A DNA stretch of 64,000 nucleotides, taken from contig CAUEEP010000729.1 of NCBI GenBank assembly GCA_958450365.1, positions 578,001 to 642,000 of the forward strand, given 5' to 3'. The notes under the pieces were generated by a model that had not been told where the DNA came from, searched no databases, and saw nothing but the letters and a program-made list of their open reading frames with translations. Below are positions 22,601-34,600 of this stretch, piece by piece; within the stretch, counting starts at the first letter, position 1, and each line of letters opens with the position of its first letter. Source of the DNA: Mesorhabditis belari. Its lineage: Eukaryota; Nematoda; Chromadorea; Rhabditida; Rhabditidae. Both the position numbers and the translations under genes were made by a program.

Positions 22601-25600
22601 GTGGCAAAAGCGCGAAAAAACGCAAAGAGTCCGAAAAAAAGGGAAAAGATTCGACCAGATGTGAGCGAAATTCGATACGTTTTCCAGGCAGTGAATAGAA
22701 AAGAAAGAAAGAAAAATTGACTGCCTTTTGGCCTCTTTGAAATCTTTCTTGCAGAAAAGCAAAGTAAACACTAGAAAAATGAATTTATTTTTGAATGTAA
22801 AGCGATTTAGGTCATTTAGGTGATAAAAAGTTGAAAATAATAAATCTAGAGCTAGATGGTTGAGCCTGGCTGGGCCTGGTTGGGCCTGGCTGGGCCTGGC
22901 TGGGCCTGGCTGGGCCTGGCTGGGCCTGGCTGGGCCTGGCTGGGCCTGGCTGGGCCTGGCTGGGCCTGGCTGGGCCTGGCTGGGCCTGGCTGGGCCTGGC
23001 TGGGCCTGGCTGGCCTGGCTGGGCCTGGCTGGGCCTGGCTAGGCCTGGGCTTGGCTAGGCCTGGATGGGCCTGGCTGGGCCTGGCTGGGCTTGGCTGGGC
23101 TTGGCTGGGCTTGGCTGGGCCTGGCTGGGCTTGGCTGGGCCTGGCTTGGCCTGGCTTGGCTTGGCTAGGCCTGGCTGGGCCTTGTTTGACCCACAATATC
23201 TATTGTGGGTCAAAGTTAGAAACTCTATCTAATATATATCTAAAAGCGAATTCTTAAAGTCTACCTTGTTCTCTCGAGATCGTCGGCTTGTACCAATACT
23301 TGGAGACATCTTTAACGAAGACTGGATGATGATGGATGATTTCACCAGGGTCTGAAAATCAAAAAAAGTTTATAAAAACTGTAATTGTCAAGTTTTAGAA
23401 ACATATTCTATTATATTTATGATTAGAATTTTTCTAAAAGTCATTTTGAAATGAATTTTAAAGCAAAAACTAGGGCCTAATAAAAGGCTATTGGAGTGGC
23501 TAAGTTCACTCTCCAAAAAACGCTCATATCTTGACACCAGTACGTTTATTTCTGCTCGTTTTGGTATCAAATTAAAGTAGAGAAGATAGGTGATTTTATG
23601 AGATATCACACAGGTTTACAGCTTTAACCAGCACTTAGAAAAAAATGATTGAAAAATGATAAAAAATCGGCGATCACTTGTTGGTGACCAAATGAAACCG
23701 GCTTTTTTTTGCCACTTCCTGATGGTCAAATGACATCGGCTATAGACCATTTGACGCAGAATCTCACGCTGATTCCGAATCTGCTTTCCGTTTCTGATTT
23801 GAAGCACTCGCTCAAAAGTTATAAGCTCTCAAAGTTTTTGATCGAGCAAAAATCATTCCTCGAGTTTAGAAGCGGATTTCTCAGGGTGTTTGGAGAGCAG
23901 TGGTGGCCGAGTGGTAGTCGGCTAGAATACAAAGCAAACCCTCTCGAGTTCGAATCCGCAGTTCAGCTTCTTTTGATTTTTTAAAGGTGACTGAAATGGA
24001 GATCTAGAAAAGCATGAAAAAGCTGAGCTGCGGATTCGAACTCGAGAGGGTCCACCTTGTATTCTAGCCGACTACCACTTGGCCATCATTGCTTTCGGGG
24101 GTCTCTGGAAAATCTACTTCTAAGCTCGATAATTTTTAATCAAGCGCTCGATCAAAAACTTTGAGAGCTTATAACTTTTGACAGAGTGCTTCAAATCAGA
24201 AACGGAAAGCAGATTCGGAATCAGAGTGAAATTCTGCGTCTAATGAAGTATGATTTGGCTATTCAATTGATCATTTTTTGGGTAAAAATCACTAAAAACA
24301 AACTCTGAGCCTTGATAATCTCTTTGGGTTGTCGTCGCATGGTTTGCATTTGCAAGGGGATATCAAAAATTCGATTTGGGCTTAGTGGGAAGCTGTGGAT
24401 GTGTCCAATGGGTATCGTTGTCGATTCATTCTTCCATGTCGAGTAATAGTTCTCCAATTGGTGGTCATAGTTTTGATATTCGCTTTTCGGATGGTCAGAG
24501 GCAGGCTGGTGAGAGGCAGGCTGGTCAGAAGCTGGCTGATCGGAGTTTCTCTTGAATGGCTTTGACTTTAAATGCACTCCATTCAGCAGCTCGATATGGC
24601 TCAACTCGGCCGCATTCTCAGCTCTTTCTGCTTCCATTTCCTCGCGTTTTCTAGGAATCACTTGAACCACTTGAACTCCTTGAACAGCTCCTTTTTTGTA
24701 CTCGAAATCTTCTTCAAGATCAGTTTCTGGTGGCTCTGTATCCGCGTCGGATTCATCGAGATTGATGACGTCACTTTTTGAGTGTAAATACGCTGATTGC
24801 TTTGCCAGTTTCTGCTTGAGTTTATCCTCTTGGCTTAGAGCGATTTCTGAAGAGAAATTAGAATATCTAGCATGATCTTTAAGCACTAATTGATCAAGAT
24901 CAAGATCAAGAGAAGCTTTTCCAAGAGATTTCTCTGTCTTGTCTTGTCCAAGAGAGTCAAAATTAGCATCTCTGTCTCGTCTATCTTCCTCCTCGGGTAC
25001 TGTACTACTCGGGTACTGTAGGTACTGTAAATTAGCATCTCCAGCTTCTCTATCATTCTCAAAACCATCTGTGACATCCAGAACTTTGTTCTGCATCAAG
25101 AAATTCTGGATTGGAGCTGGGATAATCTGGAAATGGTTGGCTTGTCGGTGGATGTTTAAGATGGCAGTGTTTTGGCTTGAGTTTTCTTCTGTTTTCCGCA
25201 AAGAGATATTGAGTACAGTGTCCAGGGGTTTCTCTTCAATAAAACGAAGAGGAATTTGGGTTTTGGGTGGGGATTTGGAGGGAGATTTTTTAAGGATCCC
25301 TCGAATTGATTCTGATTTCTCTTCCGATTGATTGGATTGATTGACCGATGGAGATTGGGATTTGCTAGATTGCTGTAAGGGTTTTTGGTTCTGGACTTGA
25401 TCTGGTTGTTCTGGAGATTTGGATTTGGATTTGGATTGGGAGTGGGATTGGGAGTGGGATTGGGATTGGGAGTGGGAGTGGGATTCTGATTGGGATTCTG
25501 ATTTGGCTTCTGATTCGGCTTCTGGCTTGGCTTCTGGTTTGGCTTCTGATTTGGCTTCTGATTTGGCTTCTGGCTTGGCTTCTGGCTTGGCTTCTGGCTT

Positions 25601-28600
25601 CTGGCTTGGCTTCTGGTTTGGCTTCTGGTTTGGCTTCTGATTTGGCTTCTAATTTGGATTCTGATTTGGATTCTGATTTGAAATTTGATTCAATTTCTTT
25701 CAAAACTTTATCATCAACTTCTAGAGATTTCGATTTTGATCTAGATTTTGATCTAGATTTGGATCTAGATTTGGATTTAGATCTAGATTTAGATCGAGAT
25801 TTAGTCTTTGAATTGTCTAGACATTCATTCAAAGCCTCGTCACCAGATTCTGACTTTAATTTAGACTCCTTGAGGGAAGATTTAGACTCCAATTTAGGCT
25901 CAAATTTAGCCTCAAAGTTGGACTCAAAGTTGGACTCCAATTTGGACTTAAAGTTGGACTCAATAGCCTCCAATTTAGCCTTAGATCTTCCCTCCAATCT
26001 TCCCTCAGCCCTGTTCTCCTCCTTCTCCTCCTTCTCCTCATTCGTTTCTTTAAAACAAGATAGAATTTTGCGTGGTGATGGAGATTTTGAAGTTCGATTT
26101 GAATTTTTGAATTCATTTTTGCCATTTTTGCCATTTTTGACTTCATTTTCAACAATTGGTGATCGAGATTTTCTGATTTCCGAATTGATAAAGATCTCTG
26201 GAGATTCAGAAGATCTTCCAGCTTTGACAGCTTTGACAAGCTCATTTGAGACGAAATTTTGTGGAGAATTCGCTTTCGTTTCCCTTTTCCCATGAGAATC
26301 GACGAAAATCTCGTGAAGGATTCCTCCATTTTGCACAAAACGGCTCTCAGTTGTTTGGATTGATGCTTCAGCCAGACCCGAAGATTCACTCGATTTTATT
26401 GATACTCGCAATAGTTTTTTCGTGTTTGCATTTGGAATCGGACTTCTCACTACAGAATTTCGCTCGTTTTCGGATTCCGATGAACAGCCGGAGCTTTCAG
26501 AGCTGGCCAAACAGATCTCGAGCTCTTTGCTTTGAGAGCGAGCTGAGCGAGCTGAGCGAATGATCGGATTGGTGGAGGTGGTTGGGGAGTGGGGAGTTGA
26601 ATCGAGATTGAGATTCATTGAATCAAGATTGAGAAGTTTCGAGTAGATTGGGAGGGTTTTGTTTTAGGTTTAAAGCTTCAGTAGTTGAATGAAAGATTTA
26701 GCTTCAGATTCAGCTTCAGATTCAGCTTCAGTAGTAGAATGAAAGATTCAGCTTCAGATTTAGCGTCAGATTCAGCTTCAGATTCAAATGAAAGATCTTC
26801 AATTGATCAATAGTAGGAAATGAATGGAAATTGCTTTAAAGCTAAGCAGCAGGTTTTGAAATTCGTTTTATTTCTTCAAAAGTAGTCGAAAATCAAATGA
26901 ACTGGTTTGTTGCATAAAGAGTTTGGTGAAAGATCGATGTACAGCTTTATTTGATCGATGTCCAGCTTGAAAGATCGATGTACAGTTTATTGAAAGATCG
27001 ATCAGTACAAATCAGTACAGATGAATACAAAGAAAATGCTGAAGAGCTTCAGTAGAATAAAAGATCTTCAGCTATTCAGCTCTTCAGCTCTTCAGCTATT
27101 CAGCTCTTCAGCTATTCAGCTATTCAGCTATTCAGCTCTCCAATTAATCAATAGTGAGGTCAATGGAAGAGTTGAAGAGATCACAAAGTCGATCGATCTG
27201 TTCAACACTGGAGAACTTGTAGAAAAGGGGAAAAGGGAAGAAGGGAAGAAGGGAAGAAGAGCAGCTGGTAATAGGGGAAAGGAAAAAATGTGATTGAAAC
27301 AACAACTGTCTTTGAGAATGGGGGTGAGGGGTGAGGTAAGGGAGGGCCAAGAGGAGAGTGGGCGGGGTTTGAGCAAGGGAAAGGAGGCTGGCATTCTTGG
27401 CTAGAGCAGAGGAGAGCACAAATAAGCAGGATTTGGTTTTCTGACTAGTTTAAAGATCAGGCCAGCTTGCTGTTTATAGAATTCTTGGCTAGGAGTAGTG
27501 TTCCTCAAGCAATTCCTCTAGTAATTCCTCTAGTAATTCAAATCTAGGTCCAAAGCTGGGTTTAGCTGGAGGAGTGACGGCTCTGTGAGTGGGCTAGGGT
27601 CCAATTGGGCTAATAAAATTAGAATTGCGTGATAAAACGCGAGTCTTTCTCTCCTTTTCCTCTTTCTCCGTCATTTTTCGAGTAAGATTCAATGATTCAG
27701 AGATTCAGAGATTCTCAGTCTTCAATCTATTTGCCAATCTGCTTCAATCTGCTTTAATCTACTTGACAACTAAGGAAATCTCAAAGGCTATTGTGAAATA
27801 AATGAAAAGAACTGACTAGGTGAATACTTAACTCTTTCTGAAGCAAGGGCGATCAAGTTCAAGATCAAGTTCGTTTTGGTGTAATGGTTAGGACAATTGG
27901 AAAGCTGTTGGAAAGCAAGTTGGAAAGCACACTTGACTGGAAAGATCGCAGGTTCGAGTCCCGGCAGTGCACAAGTTTTGATCTGCCTGGTGACCATGAG
28001 AGCTCTGCAATGCTGGTTAAGGTTTCTAGCTAGTTTCTAGCGCAAATCGAGACCTCTCGTCCAAAGAGGAGGGAACTTAACCTCCCCCTGAAGCAAGGGC
28101 GATCAACTGCGTTATGGTGTAATGGTTAGCACAGTCGCCTGGTAAGCGGAAGGTCTCGGGTTCGAGTCCGGGTCGGGCACTTTTTTTCTAGGCTACTTTC
28201 TAGCGCATCCCAGGCCTATAAATCGAGACCTCTCGTCTAGAGAGGAGGGAACTTAACCCTCTCTGAAGGAAGGTCGATCAACTGCGTTATGGTGTAATGG
28301 TTAGCACAGTCGCCTGGTAAGCGGAAGGTCTCGGGTTCGAGTCCCGGTGGCGTCCACTTTTTCACATTATCTATTTTTTCATCTATTCCAACTAAATAGC
28401 TTTTTCTTATTGTTTTATAATATTATAATATATAGTATTATAATATAAAGTATTATAATATATAATATCTAACGAAAATTGCTGACTTGTTTTCTTTAAA
28501 ATAAAGCAAGCATTCTTGGCAAATAATTAGTGAAAAAAAAAAAAGAAGTGAAAAACGAAGAAATTTCGTCTCAAATTACCGATTTTCTGGGATTTAAATG

Positions 28601-31600
28601 AAGAAAAAAAGCTTAGAAAGCTATTTTAGAGCCAGTTTAGAGCCATTTTAAAGCCATTTCAAAAGAAATCGTTTAACTTTAACTTAAAAACCCTATAGTA
28701 AACATCAATTGCCACTTTTAACCACAATTCTTTGTCTTTCTTTATCGAAAAGACAAATGTGTACCCTTTTTCTCTTGCCCACAAACGAGCGCACCTGTTC
28801 CTTTGAGTCAAAAGCCAAAAAAAAAAAGAGAGAGATTTTCTGGAGGAGAAATGTCAAAATGATAAAGAAAAGAGGGATTTTTCGATTTTTTAACGCTTTT
28901 CGTCGGTGGATAGCGGTTGATTTTATCAAAAGAAGATCAAGATTTGTTGATGGGTAAAGATTTAGTAAGGTTTTTGAACGAGCAGCGTACCTTTTCTCAG
29001 TTAGAAATGAACCCTTTAAAGTGTAAAAATTGAATCGACAATTTATGGATATTTTGAAGAAAAAAAATCGAAAAAACGGATACCAGAAAGGAGCCCTTGA
29101 AGGCCCTTTAAGGGTTCCTTTCTAGCGGGGGAAAGAGGTGGTGATGGCCGAGTGGATAGCGGGCTTGGCGCAAGCTCAGAGAGTGCGGGTTCGATCCCTG
29201 ATACAGCTTTTTGTTTTTGTTTTTATTCCTTTTCTTTCTTTCTTGCTTTCTGCCTTCCTTCCTTGCTTTCTTTCTTTCTTTTCCTTCTTTCCTTCCTTTC
29301 CTTCTTCCTTCCTTTCCTTCTTCCTTCCTTTCCTTCTTCCTTCCTTTCCTTCTTCCTTCCTTTCCTTCTTCCTTCCTTTCCTTCTTCCTTCCTTTCCTTC
29401 TTTCTTCCTTTCTGCCTTCTTCCTTCTTTCTTTCTTCCTTTCCTTCTGCCTTCTTCCTTCCTTTCTTTCTGCCTTCTTCCTTTTAGAGCAACTTCTATCA
29501 TTTTACAGCTAATTGCTAATAGAAAAACAAAAACACATGGGAAGAACTGGATCGGGGATCGATCCTGTGAAGGAAGCCTAGCATGTTATCCACTAGACAA
29601 CGACCGTTGTTTCCAAGGCTAGAAAAAAGTCTTTTAAAGCATCCATTTTAACAACATTTCACGCCATTTTCACGCATTTTTTGATCGAATTTTTACGTTT
29701 GGAAAAATTTGGTAAATTTTGATTTAAGATTTCGATTTCTTTTATCATTCTATAAAGCGCATTAGGCAAAAAATTTTCCTAGTAAAATGAAACGAAAAAC
29801 TGGCTACTTTACTGCCCGAAAAACTCTCAAAAAACTCACCGACAGAGTTGAGCGACGAACGTCGACTCAGCGACTGATTGTAGTAATTCGAACGGGGTGA
29901 TGTTGATCTGAAAATGGGAAATGCGAACATTTTATCGTTTACAATAATAAGAAAGCTTTTCTTAAAGAGCTTTTCTAAAGCTTTCACTGTTAAAATCGTT
30001 ATTTTACCTGTAATTCATCGCGAATTGATCTCGATCTCGTTCACGCGATAAATCGGGTCGACTCGCAGTTCCCTAAATGTTTAACGATAAGTTTAACGAT
30101 GAAATAAAAATGAAAATAACGATTTGACCCACTTGACTATATAATAATGGATGATAGGGTAACGGGGTTTCGCCACGAATCGGGAAATGTGGAGTCTCGG
30201 CTCGAGCAGTTACTGATGGGGAACGATCCTTAAAGTTGTTGATGATAAGGAAATCTAGATTAGAGTTCAATCTAGAGTTAAATCTAGAGTTAAATCTAGA
30301 CTTCTAGATCTATATCAAGCTCTATACCAAGCTCTATATCAAGCTCTATATCAAGCTCTATATCAAGCTCTATACCAAACTCTATACCAAGCTCTATATC
30401 AAGCTCTATAGCTCTAATCCATCAAAAGCTTAGATCTAAAGCTTTAAATCTTAAATCCACAGTAATACCTGTGTTCCAAATTGTCGAACCGGGGTCTCGG
30501 CTCGGGCGATCGCCGCGGCGACACGTTCCTAGAATTTCACATTGAAAATGATTTAGATCTTAGAGATTATTTAGAAAAGATTATAGAAAGGATTCTAGAG
30601 AACATTCTAGAGAACATTCTAGAGAAGAAATAATATTATAGACAAGATTATAGAAAGGATTAGAGATATCTAGAGATTAGACAATAGAAATTAGAAAAGA
30701 TTAGAGATAATATTATCTAGAATATTATCTAATATTATACTAAAGATCTAGATTCAACCAGAGAACTCAAAAATTCACTTTTCTCTTTTATTTTGGTAAA
30801 GAATTAGATAAAAACTAGTGGAGATTGATAAAACCAAAATTTAAGCCTTCAATGTTAGTTATGGATTGTACTGTAGCTGTAGCTTGTACTGTAGCTTGTA
30901 CTGTAGCTTGGCTTGTACTGTAGCTTGTACTGTAGCTTGTACTGTAGCTGTAGCTTATACTGTAGATGTAGCTTGTACTGTAGCTTGGCTTGTACTGCAG
31001 CTTGTACTGTAGCTGTAGCTTATACTATAGATGTAGTATGTAGCTTGTACTGTAGCTTGACTTGACTCGAGTACTTTGTACTTAACTGTAAACAAATCCT
31101 TTCTGCTCTACTAAAACCCCTTTTTTTGCAGAAAACGATACTGAAAGCTGAAGCTTTCAGTGCACTAGAGGGCTTGCGTTTAGAAGATTACAGAACACAA
31201 AGTACAGAATGATTTCACAAACCTGCCCAGAGAAGAACTGTCCAGAGGGAGTCTGTGCGTGCGAGAGAGATCCCCACTCAGAATAGCGAGTATCCTGAAA
31301 GAATCTAGAGATAAAGAGGTTAGAGAAGCTCTTACTGCTTCTCAAGCATTCAAAAAACCTTTCCAGCAAGCTCTAGCAAGCTCTAGCAAGCTTTAAACTC
31401 AAATTGATTTAAAGAAAAGAGAAAAAGATCGCGTAGAAACATTCAAAAGTTTACCAGAATGCACAAATAGATCGGCGCGGGCTAGAAATTTAGAACTAGA
31501 TCGAAAAAATGATTATTCTAAAGATGGGTAAAGTTCTAAAGGTCATTTTTTTCGAATACACTTCAATCTTTTCAAAAAAAATTCAATCTAAAAACATTAA

Positions 31601-34600
31601 AGCAATCGAAAGGGATTTTTACCTGAATCCAGAAGGTTTGAGGCTAAAGATTGAATCCGATTGTTTCAAGCCAGAAGCTAGGCTAGTGCTGGCTGGGAAA
31701 AAGAAATCTGGCCTGGTTCTGGCTCTAGTCTAGCTCTGATCTAGCTCTGATCTAGCTCTAGTCTAGCTCTGACCTAGCTCTACTCTAGCTCTGACCTAGC
31801 TCTACTCTAGCTCTGATCTAGCTCTAGTCTAGCTCTGATCTAGCTCTACTCTAGCTCGACCTAGCTCTAGTCTAGCTCTAGTCTAGCTCTAGTCTAGCTC
31901 TGATCTAGCTCTGGCCTAGCTCTAGTCTAGCTTTGATCTAGCTCTGACCTAGCTCTAGTCTAGCTCTGATCTAGCTCTGACCTAGCTCTGATCTAGCTCT
32001 AGTCTAGCTCTAGTCTAGCTCTGATCTAGCTCTGGCTTAGCTCTAGTCTAGTTTTCTTACAAGTCTGCTAAATAATACTATAATAATACTGTAACTCCTT
32101 ATCAAAACAGCTTTCTCTAATAGTTAAAAGAGATCTGCAAAGGTTTTTTCAAGGTCAACGCGAAAACCTGTTAAAATCGTTAAGTAAAAGTTTGTTTACA
32201 TTTGGAAAAATGGAAATGATTGAAATGATATGATTTGACGAAGAAAACGCATAAAATTTTTAGGGAAAGAGGCATTTTGGAGGAGGATAATGGTTGAATG
32301 AGAAAGGGGGATGGGGGAGATGTTGACATTTCTCGAGGATAAAGGAAAGGGTGAGAAAGTGGGAAGAGGGGAAGAAGAGGGGAAGAGGAGGGGAAGAAGA
32401 GGGGAAGAAGAGGGGAAGAAGAGAGAGCTCGTATAACAACAAAATTAAAGCTAGATTTATGTGAGTCTAGACAATACATCTCCAGTTCATTTCCACTCTA
32501 GAAACTGGCTGAGATTAGCATTTGAAAGCCTTGTATCAGCTGATTCTAATTCTTAAATCTTTTTGAATTTCAAATAAACGCTTGGAATGTTTTGAATCAT
32601 TAAAAACCCTTTAGTTCTTGAATTTGAATCGTTAGAAAATCTTTTTGAGACAAATTTTATCAAATCTAGTTTGAATAGGTTAAAGATTGGGTAGTAAGGC
32701 TAGAAAAGGGTATATAAGGGTATATAAGGCTAGAAAAGGCTATATAAGGCTTACTGACGTCAACCAGACGCCTGTTCTCGTAGCTCATTGGTAAAGCGTT
32801 CGCCTGACAAGCGAGAGATCGCTAGTTCGATCCTGGCGCTGAATAGCTGTTAAAGATTGGCTAGATAAGGCTAGATAAGGCTAGATAAGGCTTACGGCTA
32901 GATAAGGCTTACTGACGACAACGCGACACCTCTTTTCGTAGCTCATTGGTAAAGCTTTCGCCTGATAAGCGAGAGATCGCCAGGTTCGAATCCGCGAATA
33001 GCTGTTAAAGATAGCTCTTGTTGAATAGCTGTTAAAGATTGGCTAGATAAGGCTATATAAAGCTTACTGACGTCAACCAGACGCCTGTTCTCGTAGCTCA
33101 TTGGTAAAGCTTTCGCCTGACAAGTGAGAGATCGCCAGGTTCGAATCCTGGCGCTGACTTTTTCTAGTCATCGTCTAGATTCGAACCGGTGACCTTTCCC
33201 TTTCCAGACGAACGCTCTACCAATGAACTACATTGCCAGGCTCCATTCAACTTTATCTTTGCACTCTGCCCAGATTATCTTCACGCATCGAATATTTTGA
33301 GTAAACAGTAATGGGAAATGGGTAAACAATGGATTTGAGGTGGGAAATGGAAGGAAAAAGGAATGAAAAGAGACATTCTGTAGAGGGACAAGATTAAACA
33401 TCAATTTGCATATGAACGTAACTGCAACTTGTAGCTAAACGTGGTATAACAAAAGTTTTAGACGCTTAGAACTTCTCGTTGATTGTCTTGTTGACGGGGG
33501 AAAAGATGTCGAAAATCGAGATAGATTTATTATTTACCGGAAATTGTGCTGATGGTGTTTCCCGGCCTCTTGCCCAAGTGTTTGGATCGACGGTCGATGG
33601 ACGAGCGTATTCAGAAGCGCCGAAGGAAGATTTCTTCTGGAAATAAATGCTCAAATCAAAAACATATGACTGTAACTTGTAGCTTAACGTTCTCTAACAA
33701 AACTTTAGACCCTTATAACAGCTGCCAACTGCTGTCAACAGCTGACAACTGCTGACAACTGCTGACAACTGCTGACAACGCCAACTGCGCAACTGCTGTC
33801 AACGCGACAACAGCACAACTGCTGACAACTGCTGAAACAGCTGACAATGTGAAATGTGACAACTGCTGAAACAGCTGAACAGCTGACAACGCTGCAACTG
33901 CTGTCAACTGCTGACAACAGCTGACAACTGGTGACAACTGCTGACAACAGCTGACAACTGCTGACAACTGCTGACAACAGCTGACAAGACAACTGCTGAC
34001 AACTGCTGACAACTGCTGCCAACTGCTGTCAACTGCTGTCAACTGCTGTCTATATTTAATAAATGATAATGCAAAAGGTTTACTTGTAACTGTTGTGATT
34101 GTCGTCCACTTTGTGTGCTTTGTTGTGTTTGGTGGGAAGGGATTCGTGGCTTTTGTGAGTGACGAGTGGCTGTTGATGCGTTCTCGTTCTGTAATTTATT
34201 ACATTTTTCATTTTTCATTCAAATTCTTCTATTTTTACAATAGATTTGTTCAATTTCTCTTGCTCTAATCGTTCTAAAGAGATTAGTTAAACTGAATCAT
34301 CTGCGCAGCTGAATCGTTTGCGCAGCTGGATCATTTGCGCAGCTGGATCATCTGCGCAACTCGCTATAACTTCCTTCTCAGTGGACCAATCTTTATGATT
34401 TTGGTGTCATTTTGTAGATCTCAATCAGATCTACAAAATGAAACCAAAATCATAAAGATTGGTTCACTGAGAAAAAGTTATGCCGAGTTTTGCAAAGTAG
34501 CCACCGCCCAACCCACACCTAGTGCTAGATCTAGAACTAAATATCTTAAAAACAAAGAAGAAACCCAGCTAAATCTTTTCCAAACCTTATTGATAACGAT

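Larger units (their letters stand above)
23735..24265. mobile_element. Foldback element with a tRNA-like sequence in each arm
   Basis: About 530 bp. The arms (23735-23975 and 24000-24265) are about 240 bp and about 90% complementary by eye. Outer part: GACGCAGAATCTCACGCTGA, then CTTTCCGTTTCTGATTTGAA and TCAAAAGTTATAAGC. Inner part of both arms: a class II-like tRNA body GTGGTGGCCGAGTGGTAGTC with CGAGTTCGAATCCGCAG. Its end is about 38 bp from the donor of tns-1 exon C. Confidence 0.85.

Noticed and set aside
22852..23257. Open frames of LGLAGPGWA and [10 protein letters not shown] repeats
   Set aside because: A 10 bp GC-rich tandem array inside a tensin intron gives stop-free frames on both strands.
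24939..26563. Plus-strand open frames opposite exon C
   Set aside because: Shadows of the Ser/Lys/Glu-rich minus-strand exon; repeated codons keep the opposite strand open.
27780..28370. CRISPR-like array of spaced repeats
   Set aside because: The repeated units contain tRNA-like bodies in an animal gene's introns; the genome is eukaryotic.
29138..29622. Overlapping Phe/Leu/Ser-rich and Lys/Arg/Glu-rich frames
   Set aside because: Pyrimidine tandem repeat next to tRNA-like sequences; not protein coding.
33713..34042. Val/Ser/Cys-rich minus-strand frames
   Set aside because: Arise from the CAACTGCTGACA array between tensin exons; no phase-compatible splice sites.
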